Counted from the first letter of the stretch, positions 35,937-44,776 are shown. The stretch is 64,000 bases of DNA from Desulfoluna sp. (GCF_030145185.1 NZ_JAQYWB010000010.1:38284-102283); one strand, 5' to 3'. Notes: a model not told the origin generated them from the letters alone. Numbers and translations are program-made.

Positions 35937-37718
35937 ATGAAGGTACTGGTTGTAGGCAGCGGAGGCCGTGAGCACTCCCTGGTCTGGAAGATCACCCAAA
36001 GCGTCAAAGTGGATGAAGTATTTTGCGCACCGGGCAATGCAGGCATCGCCGATCTGGCCACCTGCGTAGACATTGCATCCGATGACATCCCCGCTCTCCT
36101 GGCCTTCGCCCAGGAAAACGCCATCGATTTTACCGTGGTCGGTCCCGAGGCCCCCCTTGCCGAAGGCATCGTGGACATCTTTGAAAAGAAAGGCTTAAGG
36201 GTCTTCGGCGCCTCCAAGAAGGCGGCCCAGCTTGAAGCCAGCAAAACCTTCTCCAAAAAGATCATGAACCGCTACGGGGTTCCCACCGCCACAGGACGAA
36301 GCTTCACGACGTATGACACGGCCGCTAAATACATGGCCGAATTCAATGGCAACGTGGTGGTCAAAGCCGACGGCCTGGCCGCAGGAAAAGGCGTCATTGT
36401 CTGCTCCACCCCCAAAGAGGCAGAGGCCGCTCTCAAAGAGATCATGAAAGACAAGGCCTTTGGCGATGCCGGCGCCCGCGTGGTCATCGAAGAGCGACTC
36501 GAAGGAGAAGAGGTCTCATTCCTCGCCCTCACCGATGGAAAGACCGTTCTCCCCCTGCCCACCTCCCAGGACCACAAACGCGCCTTTGACGGCGATCAGG
36601 GCCCCAACACCGGCGGGATGGGTGCCTACTCTCCGGCCCCGATCATCGATAAATACATGCACGACAAGATCATGAAAGAGGTGATGCTCCCCACCGTGGA
36701 AGGGATGGCCAAAGAGGGCATTCCGTTTAAAGGGGTGCTCTACGCAGGACTCATGATCGACCGGGATCGTATAAAAGTACTCGAATTCAACGCCCGCTTC
36801 GGCGACCCCGAGTGCCAGCCCCTGATGATGCGCGTCCAAAATGACATCATCGACCTCATGGAAGCCACGACCAACGGCACCCTGGACCAGCATACCATTG
36901 AGATCGATGACCGCGCCGCCGTCTGCGTGGTCATGGCCTCCGGCGGATATCCCGGCCGCTACCGCAAGGGCAACGTGATCAAAGGGCTTGAAGAGACCTC
37001 CACCATCAACGACCTGGAGGTCTTCCACGCCGGCACCGCCCTGAGAGGCAACAAGGTCGTCTCCTCAGGCGGCCGCGTCCTCGGCGTCACCGCCATGGGA
37101 AGCGACATCAAGCGTGCCATCAACAAAGCGTATAAAGCCGTCGACCAGATCTCCTGGACCAAAGCCTTTCATCGCAACGACATCGGCGGACGCGCCCTGG
37201 CCCACCTGACCACCAAGCCCCGCGTGGGCATCATCATGGGCAGCGACTCCGACTACGAAACCATGAAAGTCGCCACCGAAATTCTGCGTAAATTTGGCGT
37301 GCCTTACGAATTCACTGTGGCCTCGGCCCACCGCACCCCCTTTGTGGCGGCAGATTTCGCCATTAAGGCCCGTGAACGCGGACTGCAGGTGATCATCGCC
37401 GCAGCTGGCCATGCGGCTCACCTGGCCGGTGTCATGGCCGCTCACACCACCCTGCCGGTTATCGGGGTGCCTGTGGACTCTTCGGCCCTTTCCGGCATGG
37501 ACGCCCTGCTCTCCACCGTTCAGATGCCTCCAGGCGTTCCTGTGGCCACCGTGGCCATCGGCAAGCCTGGTGCCAAAAACGCCGGCATCCTGGCCGTCCA
37601 GATCCTCTCCATCGCCGATTCCTCCCTGGCTGATCTTATGGCTGATTACAAAAAGGAACTGGCCGCCGAAGTGGATGCCAAAGCCGAAAAGCTGAAGATG
37701 AAGCTGAAGTTCGGGTAA
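35937..37718 (+). CDS. purD-purE: Fused phosphoribosylamine--glycine ligase and N5-CAIR mutase (PurD-PurE)
   Basis: The 593-residue fusion has PurD at about 1-425 (MKVLVVGSGGREH, VVKADGLAAGKGVIV, the SQDHKRAFDGDQGPNTGGMG metal loop, EFNARFGDPE). It joins, through a short linker, PurE at about 433-570 (VGIIMGSDSDYETM, ASAHRTPF, AAAGHAAHLAGVMAA, VGVPV-like GVPVDSSALSGMD). PurD makes glycinamide ribonucleotide; PurE converts N5-CAIR to CAIR and needs PurK, not seen here. The two act at non-adjacent steps of purine synthesis. ATG 35937 is 7 nt after AAAGGA; other in-frame starts (35916, 35931) fit less well. A Lys-rich tail follows PurE. Confidence 0.93.
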   Translation: MKVLVVGSGGREHSLVWKITQSVKVDEVFCAPGNAGIADLATCVDIASDDIPALLAFAQENAIDFTVVGPEAPLAEGIVDIFEKKGLRVFGASKKAAQLEASKTFSKKIMNRYGVPTATGRSFTTYDTAAKYMAEFNGNVVVKADGLAAGKGVIVCSTPKEAEAALKEIMKDKAFGDAGARVVIEERLEGEEVSFLALTDGKTVLPLPTSQDHKRAFDGDQGPNTGGMGAYSPAPIIDKYMHDKIMKEVMLPTVEGMAKEGIPFKGVLYAGLMIDRDRIKVLEFNARFGDPECQPLMMRVQNDIIDLMEATTNGTLDQHTIEIDDRAAVCVVMASGGYPGRYRKGNVIKGLEETSTINDLEVFHAGTALRGNKVVSSGGRVLGVTAMGSDIKRAINKAYKAVDQISWTKAFHRNDIGGRALAHLTTKPRVGIIMGSDSDYETMKVATEILRKFGVPYEFTVASAHRTPFVAADFAIKARERGLQVIIAAAGHAAHLAGVMAAHTTLPVIGVPVDSSALSGMDALLSTVQMPPGVPVATVAIGKPGAKNAGILAVQILSIADSSLADLMADYKKELAAEVDAKAEKLKMKLKFG

Positions 37719-37779
37719 CGACTCAAACGCAAAGAAATAGCCACAGGCGGCACGGTGTGCCCCCTTTAAAGCAGGTTGT

Positions 37780-37822
37780 GGCTGTGATTTACCCCGGGAA
37801 CCATAAGGGGTAAATCACAGCC
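37780..37822 (+). other. Perfect 16-bp hairpin between purD-purE and the Sua5-family gene
   Basis: GGCTGTGATTTACCCC (37780-37795) is perfectly inverted at 37807-37822 with an 11-nt loop. No T run follows, so it may be an attenuator or processing site. A degenerate REP-like element (37741-37781) abuts it. The hairpin ends 22 nt before the next ATG. Confidence 0.6.
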
Positions 37823-37843
37823 CCCACCAGGAAGTACAAGCCT

Positions 37844-38479
37844 ATGGGCACCCTATGCCCCGTTAAAACGAATGCCCCAAACCCTGATGTCTTGAGCAGA
37901 GCAGCAAACGTTCTTACCGCCGGCGGCTGCGTGGTCATCCCCACCTTCTGCCTTTATGGCATGGCGGCCAACGCCTTTGATGAAGCCGCCGTCAAGCGGA
38001 TCTTTGCCATTAAAGAGCGCCCCCTGACCAACCCCATCCTCCTGCTCATCAAAGACCGAAAGGCCGTGGATGCCCTGGTCACCGAGATTCCTCCAATGGC
38101 CGACGCCCTGATGAACAGCCTCTGGCCCGGGAACCTGACCCTTATCTTCAACGCCCACCCCTCCATCCCGACCGACATCACCGCCGGAACCGGAAAAGTA
38201 GGCTTACGCGTCCCCTCCCATCCCGTGGCCCGAGCCCTCACACAAGCCGTCTCCTTTCCCATCACAGGAACCAGCGCCAATATTTCATGTGAAGGCGGTG
38301 TCTCAGACATCCAGAAGATGGATCCGCGCATTATAAACGGCGTAGATCTCGTCCTGGATGCCGGCCCCCTCCACGGCGGATCCGGCTCCACCGTGGTGGA
38401 TGTCACCACCACGCCCTTTAAAATTTTAAGGGAAGGGTCCACCCCCGCAGCCTTTATTCACAACATTCTTCAAAAATGA
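37844..38479 (+). CDS. YrdC/Sua5/YciO-family protein, putative L-threonylcarbamoyladenylate synthase
   Basis: The 211-residue protein shows the YrdC fold pattern: a conserved GGCVVIPTFCLYGMAANAF start, IKERPLTNPILLLI, WPGNLTLIF, VGLRVPSHPVAR and TGTSANISCEGG. TsaC/Sua5 make threonylcarbamoyl-AMP for the t6A37 tRNA modification. YciO paralogues share the fold but not clearly the activity; the usual TDTVYGL motif is TFCLYGM here, so TsaC versus YciO is unresolved. ATG 37844 follows AGGA by about 10 nt. The tRNA-Leu gene is 51 bp downstream. Confidence 0.8.
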   Translation: MGTLCPVKTNAPNPDVLSRAANVLTAGGCVVIPTFCLYGMAANAFDEAAVKRIFAIKERPLTNPILLLIKDRKAVDALVTEIPPMADALMNSLWPGNLTLIFNAHPSIPTDITAGTGKVGLRVPSHPVARALTQAVSFPITGTSANISCEGGVSDIQKMDPRIINGVDLVLDAGPLHGGSGSTVVDVTTTPFKILREGSTPAAFIHNILQK

Positions 38480-38530
38480 CGTCATTTTGATTGACAACCG
38501 AATCAAATTTACATAAAACGCTTCTCGTGT

Positions 38531-38617
38531 GCCGGAGTGGTGAAATTGGTAAACGCAGCGGACTCAAAATCCGCCGGGGGAGACCCCTTGTCGGTTCGAT
38601 TCCGACCTCCGGTACCA
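38531..38617 (+). tRNA. tRNA-Leu(CAA)
   Basis: An 87-nt class II tRNA with encoded CCA. Acceptor GCCGGAG/CTCCGGT, anticodon stem GCGGA/TCCGC around loop CTCAAAA (anticodon CAA, reading UUG), long variable arm CGGGGGAGACCCCTTG and T arm TCGG-TTCGATT-CCGA. It marks the left edge of the accessory island. Confidence 0.96.
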
Positions 38618-38627
38618 TTAAAAAAAC

Positions 38628-38931
38628 AATACGATTCGCAGTATCTCAGGATGCTGCGGATTTTTGCGTTTCAGGGCGTGGGAGGGATTTCCTCCTTTTC
38701 GCCTGTTTTATAAGCAGAACACCTGAAAGCGATCCATGGATCATCATAACGCTCGCTTTTTATTCACTCGACGTCTTTAACCTTCCATCTCGCCCAGAAG
38801 TCTTCACCCTTTTTATCCGGCGTAAGCGGCCTCCAACCTCATCGGCTTCGATAACCGGTGCGGCGCTTCTGCTGTGCGCAAGCGCACCCTACCTCATGTT
38901 CCCCACACCGACAGTCACGCGTCACACTGTA
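38628..38931. repeat. Left copy of a degenerate direct repeat flanking the AT-rich island
   Basis: From AATACGATTCGCAG through GGATTTTTGCGTTT, AGGGCGTGGGA, TCGCCCAGAAGTCTTC and CACCCTACCTCAT to GTCACGCGT, this copy aligns in order with 42948-43171. It carries an extra segment of about 60 bp (38715-38775) that recurs at 46166-46240. The following stretch to 39623 has a 15-base C run (39157-39171), an orphan terminator and no gene I can support. Confidence 0.7.
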
Positions 38932-39433
38932 AGGGGGTGATTGCACCCTTGTCCCCCTTGCCACCGGCACCTTTTTGAGATTTCACAGACGCTGAATAAG
39001 GACAAATTGAATTCCAGGATCCAGATTATAGGGGCGTGATCACATCCCAAGGGAAGACGCCCTCCCATCGGTATCACGTAAATGCCGCGACGGAGCACGG
39101 CGCGCCCAAAAATCACTGCCTTCGAGTCGTTGAAAAGCGTCAGCCCCATTTAAAAGCCCCCCCCCCCCCCCACAAGGATTTGACAACGAGGCAAGCGTAC
39201 ACCCTCTGGCACAAACAGTGCTCTGTCGCGGCTTTTTTGTCGGGGGCCACCCCAGCCTGAATGCCTACAGGAACGAAACGGGCGCACTCATCGGCTGCTT
39301 TATCAGAACTTTGAGGTAAGCCACTACACCTGCAGCCCTGACGCCTTGCAGATAAGCGCAGCCAACTCGTGAAATCTCCGGCATCCAAGATATGACATTT
39401 TCGGCGATAAAGGCAAAAATAGCATCAAAAACA

Positions 39434-39469
39434 AAAGGCCCGCTTGCTCTAAATAGCAGGCGGGCCTTT
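39434..39469. terminator. Orphan bidirectional terminator in gene-free DNA
   Basis: AAAGGCCCGC (39434-39443) pairs with GCGGGCCTTT (39460-39469), with an inner GCT/AGC pairing. It follows about 800 bp without a recognisable gene on the plus strand, and lies 155 bp beyond the end of the leftward LPP20-like gene, which it may terminate. Confidence 0.75.
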
Positions 39470-39623
39470 GTCGTTTGGTGCGTAACTTAAATGGGGTGGT
39501 CTGCAGGCTTAACTTAAACCCGGCGGTTTCGGCATAGCCCCCTGTGTCAGGGTTGTTGTCACCACCAGGTTACCGCCGATTTGCGAATGTTGTGTCTTAT
39601 CTAAATGCAAACATTCACCCTAA

Positions 39624-40745
39624 TCAAAATAATGGCCACGGATCTATGTTTTTTATTCTCTGTACGATTTCTTTAGCTGAAATAATACCTGCTTCCTCAA
39701 GCGCATTAAGATCGGATTGGTTTTGATTTAAATGAAAACCTTTATTGGAAACAGTTACAGAGGCCACAATTAAACCGGTTCTACAGTCTGTGACACATAC
39801 TTTACCTGAGGCTTTATAGACATAATTGTTCAGCGTGTAACCAACTTGTACAGTATTGATATTGGCGCTAATTTTATAGTAGGGTTTTTTCGTTCCAATA
39901 GAAAAATTCTCTGAGTTCAATGTTGAAATAAAGTTGGATAAAAATGCATTTTCCTTTTTGCCGCTCCCGTTAATATGAGCAGTGATGCTAACTCTCGAAA
40001 GGATGTTTTTTACATCAGAGACTTGAGTCCTGGCATCAGTCTTAAGGGTTGTGCTGTTAATGTTTTTAGTTCCGATTCTTGTTGAAACAGCATCAATGTT
40101 TCGTAACAGAGAGCCGACCTTTTTGAAGTTAACAACAGCTAAATTATACTCTGATTTGCTTTTTGCCGCTTCACCATTTTTATAATAGCTATAAGCTAAT
40201 GACAGCTTGTTTATTTTTTCCAGCTTTTTGCGTTCTATCTCTGAATCAGCACGCTTTTTGGAGAAGCTAAAAAGACAATATACGTCAAACTTTTCTATTG
40301 TTAAAACCTCGCTTTGGCGAACCTTTTTCACATAATATGTATCCTCCAGTTCTGCGCCAATAATGTTCGAAGAGCTATTAGATTTGAGATTTAATTCCGA
40401 AGAGCATCCTGAATTAGTAGTACGGCTACTAAATGAGGATGTTATAGAAACCCCTAAATAGTCAGCTATTTGAGAAAGTGCATCTTTTCGGGCAATCTCA
40501 GAACCTTTATTTAAACTGTCAGCATGTGATGCCAACCCTAAAAAATATAATTTGTCAGGATTATGAGGCAGGTTTAGGATCCAATTAGGGCTCTTCTCTG
40601 TAGAAGCAACCGTAAATATTTTCGCTTTTTTAGAAATACAAGATAAAATGCATATAACCAAAAGTATGCATACCAATTGTAACAATATTTTGAAGGAAAA
40701 GCCGAAGGCAAATAATACTTCCGACTTTTGCTTTGTTTTCAGCAT
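39624..40745 (-). CDS. LPP20-like lipoprotein
   Basis: The 373-residue protein has a long hydrophobic signal ending in a lipobox-like ILSC (Cys36). The segment 52-105 (PNWILNLPHNPDKLYFLGLA, then ARKDALSQIADYLGVSI) fits the LPP20/FlgO-like lipoprotein pattern. A helical region follows, then a C-terminal beta domain. Codons and base composition are much more AT-rich than the rest of the window, pointing to horizontal origin. It lies 15 bp after the CsgG-like gene; the two probably form one outer-membrane lipoprotein operon. Exact function unknown. Confidence 0.75.
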   Translation of the reverse strand: MLKTKQKSEVLFAFGFSFKILLQLVCILLVICILSCISKKAKIFTVASTEKSPNWILNLPHNPDKLYFLGLASHADSLNKGSEIARKDALSQIADYLGVSITSSFSSRTTNSGCSSELNLKSNSSSNIIGAELEDTYYVKKVRQSEVLTIEKFDVYCLFSFSKKRADSEIERKKLEKINKLSLAYSYYKNGEAAKSKSEYNLAVVNFKKVGSLLRNIDAVSTRIGTKNINSTTLKTDARTQVSDVKNILSRVSITAHINGSGKKENAFLSNFISTLNSENFSIGTKKPYYKISANINTVQVGYTLNNYVYKASGKVCVTDCRTGLIVASVTVSNKGFHLNQNQSDLNALEEAGIISAKEIVQRIKNIDPWPLF

Positions 40746-40760
40746 ATATAGTACTATCCC

Positions 40761-41813
40761 TTATAATTGCTCTTCAAGTTTACTTTTTTCTTTCTTCAGC
40801 AACTTAACATGTACTATTTGTGTGATGAATTTGCTTTCAGAATTCAAGCCCATATCTCTTAAATTTATGACAGAACTAATAGCATTTGCAGTTATTAGAG
40901 GCTTGTTTGGATAAATTTCGAAACCTTTTTCAAAACACATGATAGCCTCATCAAATTGTTCTGTATACTCCAAGGCTACCCCTAAATTCCAATATGTCTC
41001 TGAAATTTCTTTAGGTTTAAGTTCACTATTCATTTCAGAATCTTTACAGGCAGTTCTGAATATGTTTATAGCTCTGTCCATTTTTCCCAATCTGGCACAA
41101 TTGATCCCTTTTTCTAATGCAGGAATTTCTTTAACTTTTATAAATTCTGCATCTATAGTTTCGTTCCATGGAGTAATGGCTTTGATAATATCACTGGCAT
41201 TCTCGTTAACTGCTGATGCGAGCATAGCTTCTTTGTCTATCATTTCCGGCTTAGCGTTCGATTCACTTTTAAGAGCTATTCGAGATGCTTTTAATGATTT
41301 ACTTCGTATCAGTTCTCCTGTTTGAACATCTATTACATCTATGCCGCCTGTTGTCGAATAAATGCCTTTTCTTGTATAAATAGTGGACTCATACGTATTC
41401 CCATGTTTATCTTTATAATATTTTTTTTCGGAAGATACATCTTCCCTGTACTTCCCATCTGTACGTCCAGTAATAAGTGCGGAAGCATTCATTAATTTCC
41501 CTAATTTAGCTCTCTTTTTAGGGTTCATTAAATCAGATTGAGAAAGCTTCAATTCTCTTAAGATAGTTTTCATTCTGTTGCGATCAACAACTTTAAATCG
41601 TCCACTTTCAACAAGCATATGCTTTAAATTATTAGCGAAATCATTACCTAAGTTACCGCTGATTTCAGCTATCGCAATTTGCTCATAGCCTTTCATATTG
41701 ATTTCTGCAGGATGCGTAACAGTAATTGGAACCTTTACTGTTGAACATCCTGATAAAAGAATTAAAAAAATAAAAGATAAAGGCAGTAGATTCGGAATTT
41801 TCAGATTTTTCAT
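40761..41813 (-). CDS. CsgG-like lipoprotein with C-terminal TPR
   Basis: The 350-residue protein has lipobox LLSGC (Cys23). Residues 30-215 resemble the CsgG/LpoB-like fold: EQIAIAEISGNLGNDFANNL, VVDRNRMKTILRELKLSQSD, ASALITGRTDG and VIDVQTGELIRSKSLKA. Residues 245-325 hold TPR-like repeats (YWNLGVALEYTEQFDEAIMCFEKG). CsgG forms the curli secretion pore and LpoB activates a cell-wall synthase; which role fits is not decidable. ATG 41813; AT-rich codons; first gene of the leftward pair. Confidence 0.8.
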   Translation of the reverse strand: MKNLKIPNLLPLSFIFLILLSGCSTVKVPITVTHPAEINMKGYEQIAIAEISGNLGNDFANNLKHMLVESGRFKVVDRNRMKTILRELKLSQSDLMNPKKRAKLGKLMNASALITGRTDGKYREDVSSEKKYYKDKHGNTYESTIYTRKGIYSTTGGIDVIDVQTGELIRSKSLKASRIALKSESNAKPEMIDKEAMLASAVNENASDIIKAITPWNETIDAEFIKVKEIPALEKGINCARLGKMDRAINIFRTACKDSEMNSELKPKEISETYWNLGVALEYTEQFDEAIMCFEKGFEIYPNKPLITANAISSVINLRDMGLNSESKFITQIVHVKLLKKEKSKLEEQL

Positions 41814-41936
41814 TTTAGCCCCAACATAGTTGTTAAAAGTTGAAAAGTCACAATATTACAGAACAGTATTATTGCTTTTGAGCTGAGAGAGAAAAAGCTC
41901 TGTTTACTTAAAAAATGTTATAAAAAGCGCCGCTGA

Positions 41937-41961
41937 TGATTTCTAACGACTTTAGAAATCA
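41937..41961. promoter_or_regulatory. 10-bp inverted repeat upstream of the lipoprotein pair
   Basis: TGATTTCTAA (41937-41946) and TTAGAAATCA (41952-41961) form a perfect 10-bp dyad with a 5-nt centre, 124 bp before the CsgG-like start. It could be an operator or a hairpin; no T run follows on either strand. The surrounding 41814-42750 is AT-rich with no gene I can support. Confidence 0.4.
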
Positions 41962-42755
41962 AGGTGAGCCTTGTAGTAACATTAACAATACTATAAATTA
42001 CGATTAAATAATTACATTAATTGCATGGAAATATTCTCTTTGTCAACAGTTGAAATTTGCAAAAAGTATTATATGCATGCCTAACTATTCATAACAATAT
42101 AGAGGTAGCTTTGTGTTCTCTTAGTTTATTTAATTCTAATATAATTACCGACAATAGATTATCTGATAAGAACATGAACTATCCTTAAATTCTGACGACC
42201 CCAAATATGATCCGGTTCAAAGAATTATAGTAATAATAGTCTACAAGCTTGACAGAATATTTCGGTTTACTACGGGCGATCAATACTTCTGGGGTTTCAG
42301 AAAGAATAGCATCGCCCTTCATAGCGTCATTGAAAAACTCGACACATCTAAGTTTAGTATGAAACCCCTCCCCTTCTCAATAAACTTAATAATCACATAC
42401 CCGAGTGTCTCTCTCACATTTTTAAACCCCTGTTTTTCAGAGCAGTTCACCCAGCACAACGGTCGCCCCTCAAGACAGGGCTACCCCGATTTTAAGGCAG
42501 ACAGACTTTTCAATGAACTATTCAACTGGGGATACATTAAAAGAGTGTTATGATGATGCAGACATAGGAAGAAGCCGGAAGGAAACTGAATTCTGAGGTG
42601 AAGGGCTGGCTGAAGGGGGAGGAAGACCTTAATACCCTTTCAAATTTTTATGCCAAAAGCTTGGGCCCAACGCAGGAGCCCCCTGCTTGACGGATGGCAC
42701 AACTCTTTGTACAAAAACGGAGTGTTTCCAAGCAAAAGAAAAAACACAGTCAGGT

Positions 42756-42830
42756 TGCGGAGAGGCGCGCCCCTGCTAAGGGTGTATGGGGTAACGCCCA
42801 TCGAGAGCTCGAATCTCTCTTTGTCCGCCA
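42756..42830 (+). pseudogene. Truncated tRNA-Ser(GCT), 3' part only
   Basis: Anticodon stem CGCCC/GGGTG around loop CTGCTAA (anticodon GCT), variable arm ATGGG/CCCAT, T arm GAGAG-CTCGAAT-CTCTC, acceptor 3' strand TTTGTCC, G and CCA are all intact. The 5' acceptor strand (GGACAAA expected near 42741) and the 5' D-stem half are missing; the sequence there is unrelated. This is what is left when an element integrates in a tRNA 3' end, so it marks a probable att scar. Exact left limit uncertain by several bases. Confidence 0.7.
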
Positions 42831-42947
42831 TCGTTTGCTTTTAACGCCGTGCTTCCCCTTGCTGGGTAGACACGTTTTTTTTGCCCCACGTATTGCACCT
42901 GCTCGACTTCCGTTGCCTCAGGCCCTTTGCCAGCGGCCCAAAAGCCA

Positions 42948-43171
42948 ATACGATCCGCAGAATCTCAGGGTGTTGTGGATTTTTGCGTTTTAGGGCGTGG
43001 GATGACTCTCATCCTTTTCGCCTTTTTTATAAACAAAAACCCTTCCATCCCGCCCAAAAGTCTTCTCCTTCTTTATACGTCCAACCTCATCGGCTTTGAC
43101 AATCGCTGCCGCGCTTCTGCGGTGCGCAAGCACACCCTACCTCACATCCCCCACACCGGAGGTCACGCGTG
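42948..43171. repeat. Right copy of the island-flanking direct repeat
   Basis: Aligned in the same orientation with 38628-38931: AATACGATCCGCAG, GGATTTTTGCGTTT, AGGGCGTGGGA, CCCGCCCAAAAGTCTTC, CCAACCTCATCGGCTT and GTCACGCGT. It lacks the approximately 60-bp insert of the left copy. It starts 118 bp after the truncated tRNA-Ser. Confidence 0.7.
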
Positions 43172-43360
43172 AGCAGAAACCCGTCTCAAAAAATCAACGA
43201 GACATCAAGGAAAAGCACTATCTCTATTAATCCATGATAGATGGTTTGTTTCCCCAGCAAGAAATAGATTGACTGACAAACAAGGACTGATTATTTTGAT
43301 CCTAATTTTTTACGTCAATCGGGATCAGCAATCTGCGTTTTTTTACTGATGGGGGAATGT

Positions 43361-44407
43361 ATGAAAAAAGGTGTTGTCGTCTGTATTGCATTGGTTATGG
43401 CAGTTGTATTCTCCGGATGCGGCCCCAAGTCTCCTTCAGGTACAGTCATGCAAGGTGCCCAGGCCCTTCATCTGAACCCACCCCCGGATGGGTTTGACCG
43501 ATTGGTCATCTGCCGACCATGGAAATTTACGAGTGGCGGTGTTTATTCTGCATTCCTTATCAATGACACCCCCGCCGTCGTCTTCAGAAGCGGATGTGCT
43601 TATTTCAATGTCAAATCAGGCAAGCACCTCATCAAGGTAAAAATAACCGATTATGACGGAAATGCGTGGGGACGGCATGGAAACGAGCTTATTGTAGACA
43701 CCCAAAAAAAGCGTCAGACGATTGTTTTGTTTGATGCACCCAAAGGCAAGCTGAAGGAAGCGGATCCTGGGTTCCCACTTCATGCCATGACCGCTTATGA
43801 ACCGAAGAACCCGCTGATTAGAACCGTTCATACAGCGGAAGTTCATCATACCGAGGTGGTTGAAAACAAAAAGCAAGAGATGGAAGAGCAGGCCGTGATT
43901 TTAAAGTATCAAGAAACCATTGCAGGCTACATCAATAAAAAAGACTACGCCGGCCTTAAAACGTACGTGAACCAAACCCCCGGTGCATCCCGCTACATCC
44001 CCGATTATAAGTTGCGCCTTCTCTTTATCGGCCCCGAAAAATTCCAGGTCGGTGATATCATCAACTATAAAAAGAAAAATATGAGTGACCTGCTTCTTGC
44101 TGCGAAAATCAGAAGCTCTAAGACACCGTACAGGCAGTTCAGCATGGAAGAGATTGTCATGCTTCAAGAGTACAACATCAGTGATACCCTGATTGCAGCG
44201 ATGTTAGAGGTCACCACAGAGATAGAAAAAGAGATGGCACGCGATGAAAAGCAGCGGAAGTTTCTCGTATCCCAACGAGCCTTTGCGCAAAACGAGCAGC
44301 AAGCCTCTGCAACATCCTCTTCCAGCCCTGGAAAAACACTTGCCAGTGAACTCGGGCAGGAAGTAGGCAAACAGGTCATCAAAGGGATACTGGATAATAT
44401 CTTTTAA
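43361..44407 (+). CDS. Lipoprotein with DUF2846-like N-terminal domain
   Basis: The 348-residue protein starts MKKGVVVCIALVMAVVFSGC with the lipobox Cys at residue 20. Residues 40-130 (FDRLVICRPWKFTSGGVYSA, FLINDTPAVVFRSGCAYFNV, KSGKHLIKVK) resemble the DUF2846 beta-sandwich of surface lipoproteins. The C-terminal half is helical and charged, with a Ser/Ala-rich tail. GGGGGAATGT precedes ATG 43361; an ATG 12 bp upstream is less likely. It is just right of the island repeat, so it may belong to the island. Function unknown. Confidence 0.78.
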   Translation: MKKGVVVCIALVMAVVFSGCGPKSPSGTVMQGAQALHLNPPPDGFDRLVICRPWKFTSGGVYSAFLINDTPAVVFRSGCAYFNVKSGKHLIKVKITDYDGNAWGRHGNELIVDTQKKRQTIVLFDAPKGKLKEADPGFPLHAMTAYEPKNPLIRTVHTAEVHHTEVVENKKQEMEEQAVILKYQETIAGYINKKDYAGLKTYVNQTPGASRYIPDYKLRLLFIGPEKFQVGDIINYKKKNMSDLLLAAKIRSSKTPYRQFSMEEIVMLQEYNISDTLIAAMLEVTTEIEKEMARDEKQRKFLVSQRAFAQNEQQASATSSSSPGKTLASELGQEVGKQVIKGILDNIF

Positions 44408-44421
44408 CAGTGAATATGAAC

Positions 44422-44459
44422 AAAAAAGTCCCCACGGTATTAAGAACCATGGGGACTTT
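44422..44459. terminator. Bidirectional terminator between the lipoprotein and the HTH gene
   Basis: AAAGTCCCCA (44425-44434) pairs with TGGGGACTTT (44450-44459). The A run at 44422-44427 provides U residues for the leftward transcript; rightward the tail is weaker. Confidence 0.75.
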
Positions 44460-44520
44460 GAACTTATAGGTTTTGGAGATAGTCGTTTTACTTTTTTTAA
44501 ATGGGGGCGGGCTTTTTTTG

Positions 44521-44760
44521 TTAACAGGCCTCCTGTTGTTGGCATATTCTCAGAGACAGGTGTTCCGCGACACTGCAAGCGTTTAATATTCCAATGAAAT
44601 TTTTGAGGGTTGGGTTGCCGCTCGGGCCAAGCATACGTCGAATGCTCTTTTCGTCTTTTTGTAACTGGGCCGCAACGACTGGAAAGGCCTCTGTGGCATT
44701 AAGATAGTCTCTAATAAGACTTTTACCTGTGTCAGTTAAGTATACTTTTATAACCAACAC
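44521..44760 (-). CDS. Small HTH DNA-binding protein (lone antitoxin-like)
   Basis: The 79-residue protein has a helix-turn-helix pattern at about 25-62 (VVAAQLQKDEKSIRRMLGPS, then GNPTLKNFIGILNACSV), like HigA/XRE-type antitoxins. GGAGG is very close to GTG 44760; TTG 44757 is better spaced and could be the real start. A perfect 16-bp dyad lies 17 bp upstream, suggesting autoregulation. No toxin gene is visible on either side, so it is an orphan antitoxin or a simple repressor. Confidence 0.65.
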   Translation of the reverse strand: MLVIKVYLTDTGKSLIRDYLNATEAFPVVAAQLQKDEKSIRRMLGPSGNPTLKNFIGILNACSVAEHLSLRICQQQEAC

Positions 44761-44776
44761 ACCCTCCTTTTAATTA

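Noticed and set aside
42359..42553. 64-codon frame starting MKPLPFSINL as an island gene
   Set aside because: No ribosome site or family match; could be a remnant but cannot be supported.
42650..42844. Short frames on both strands around 42640-42844 as genes
   Set aside because: They are translations of the truncated tRNA-Ser region (RFELSMG-like peptides are typical tRNA-Ser artefacts).
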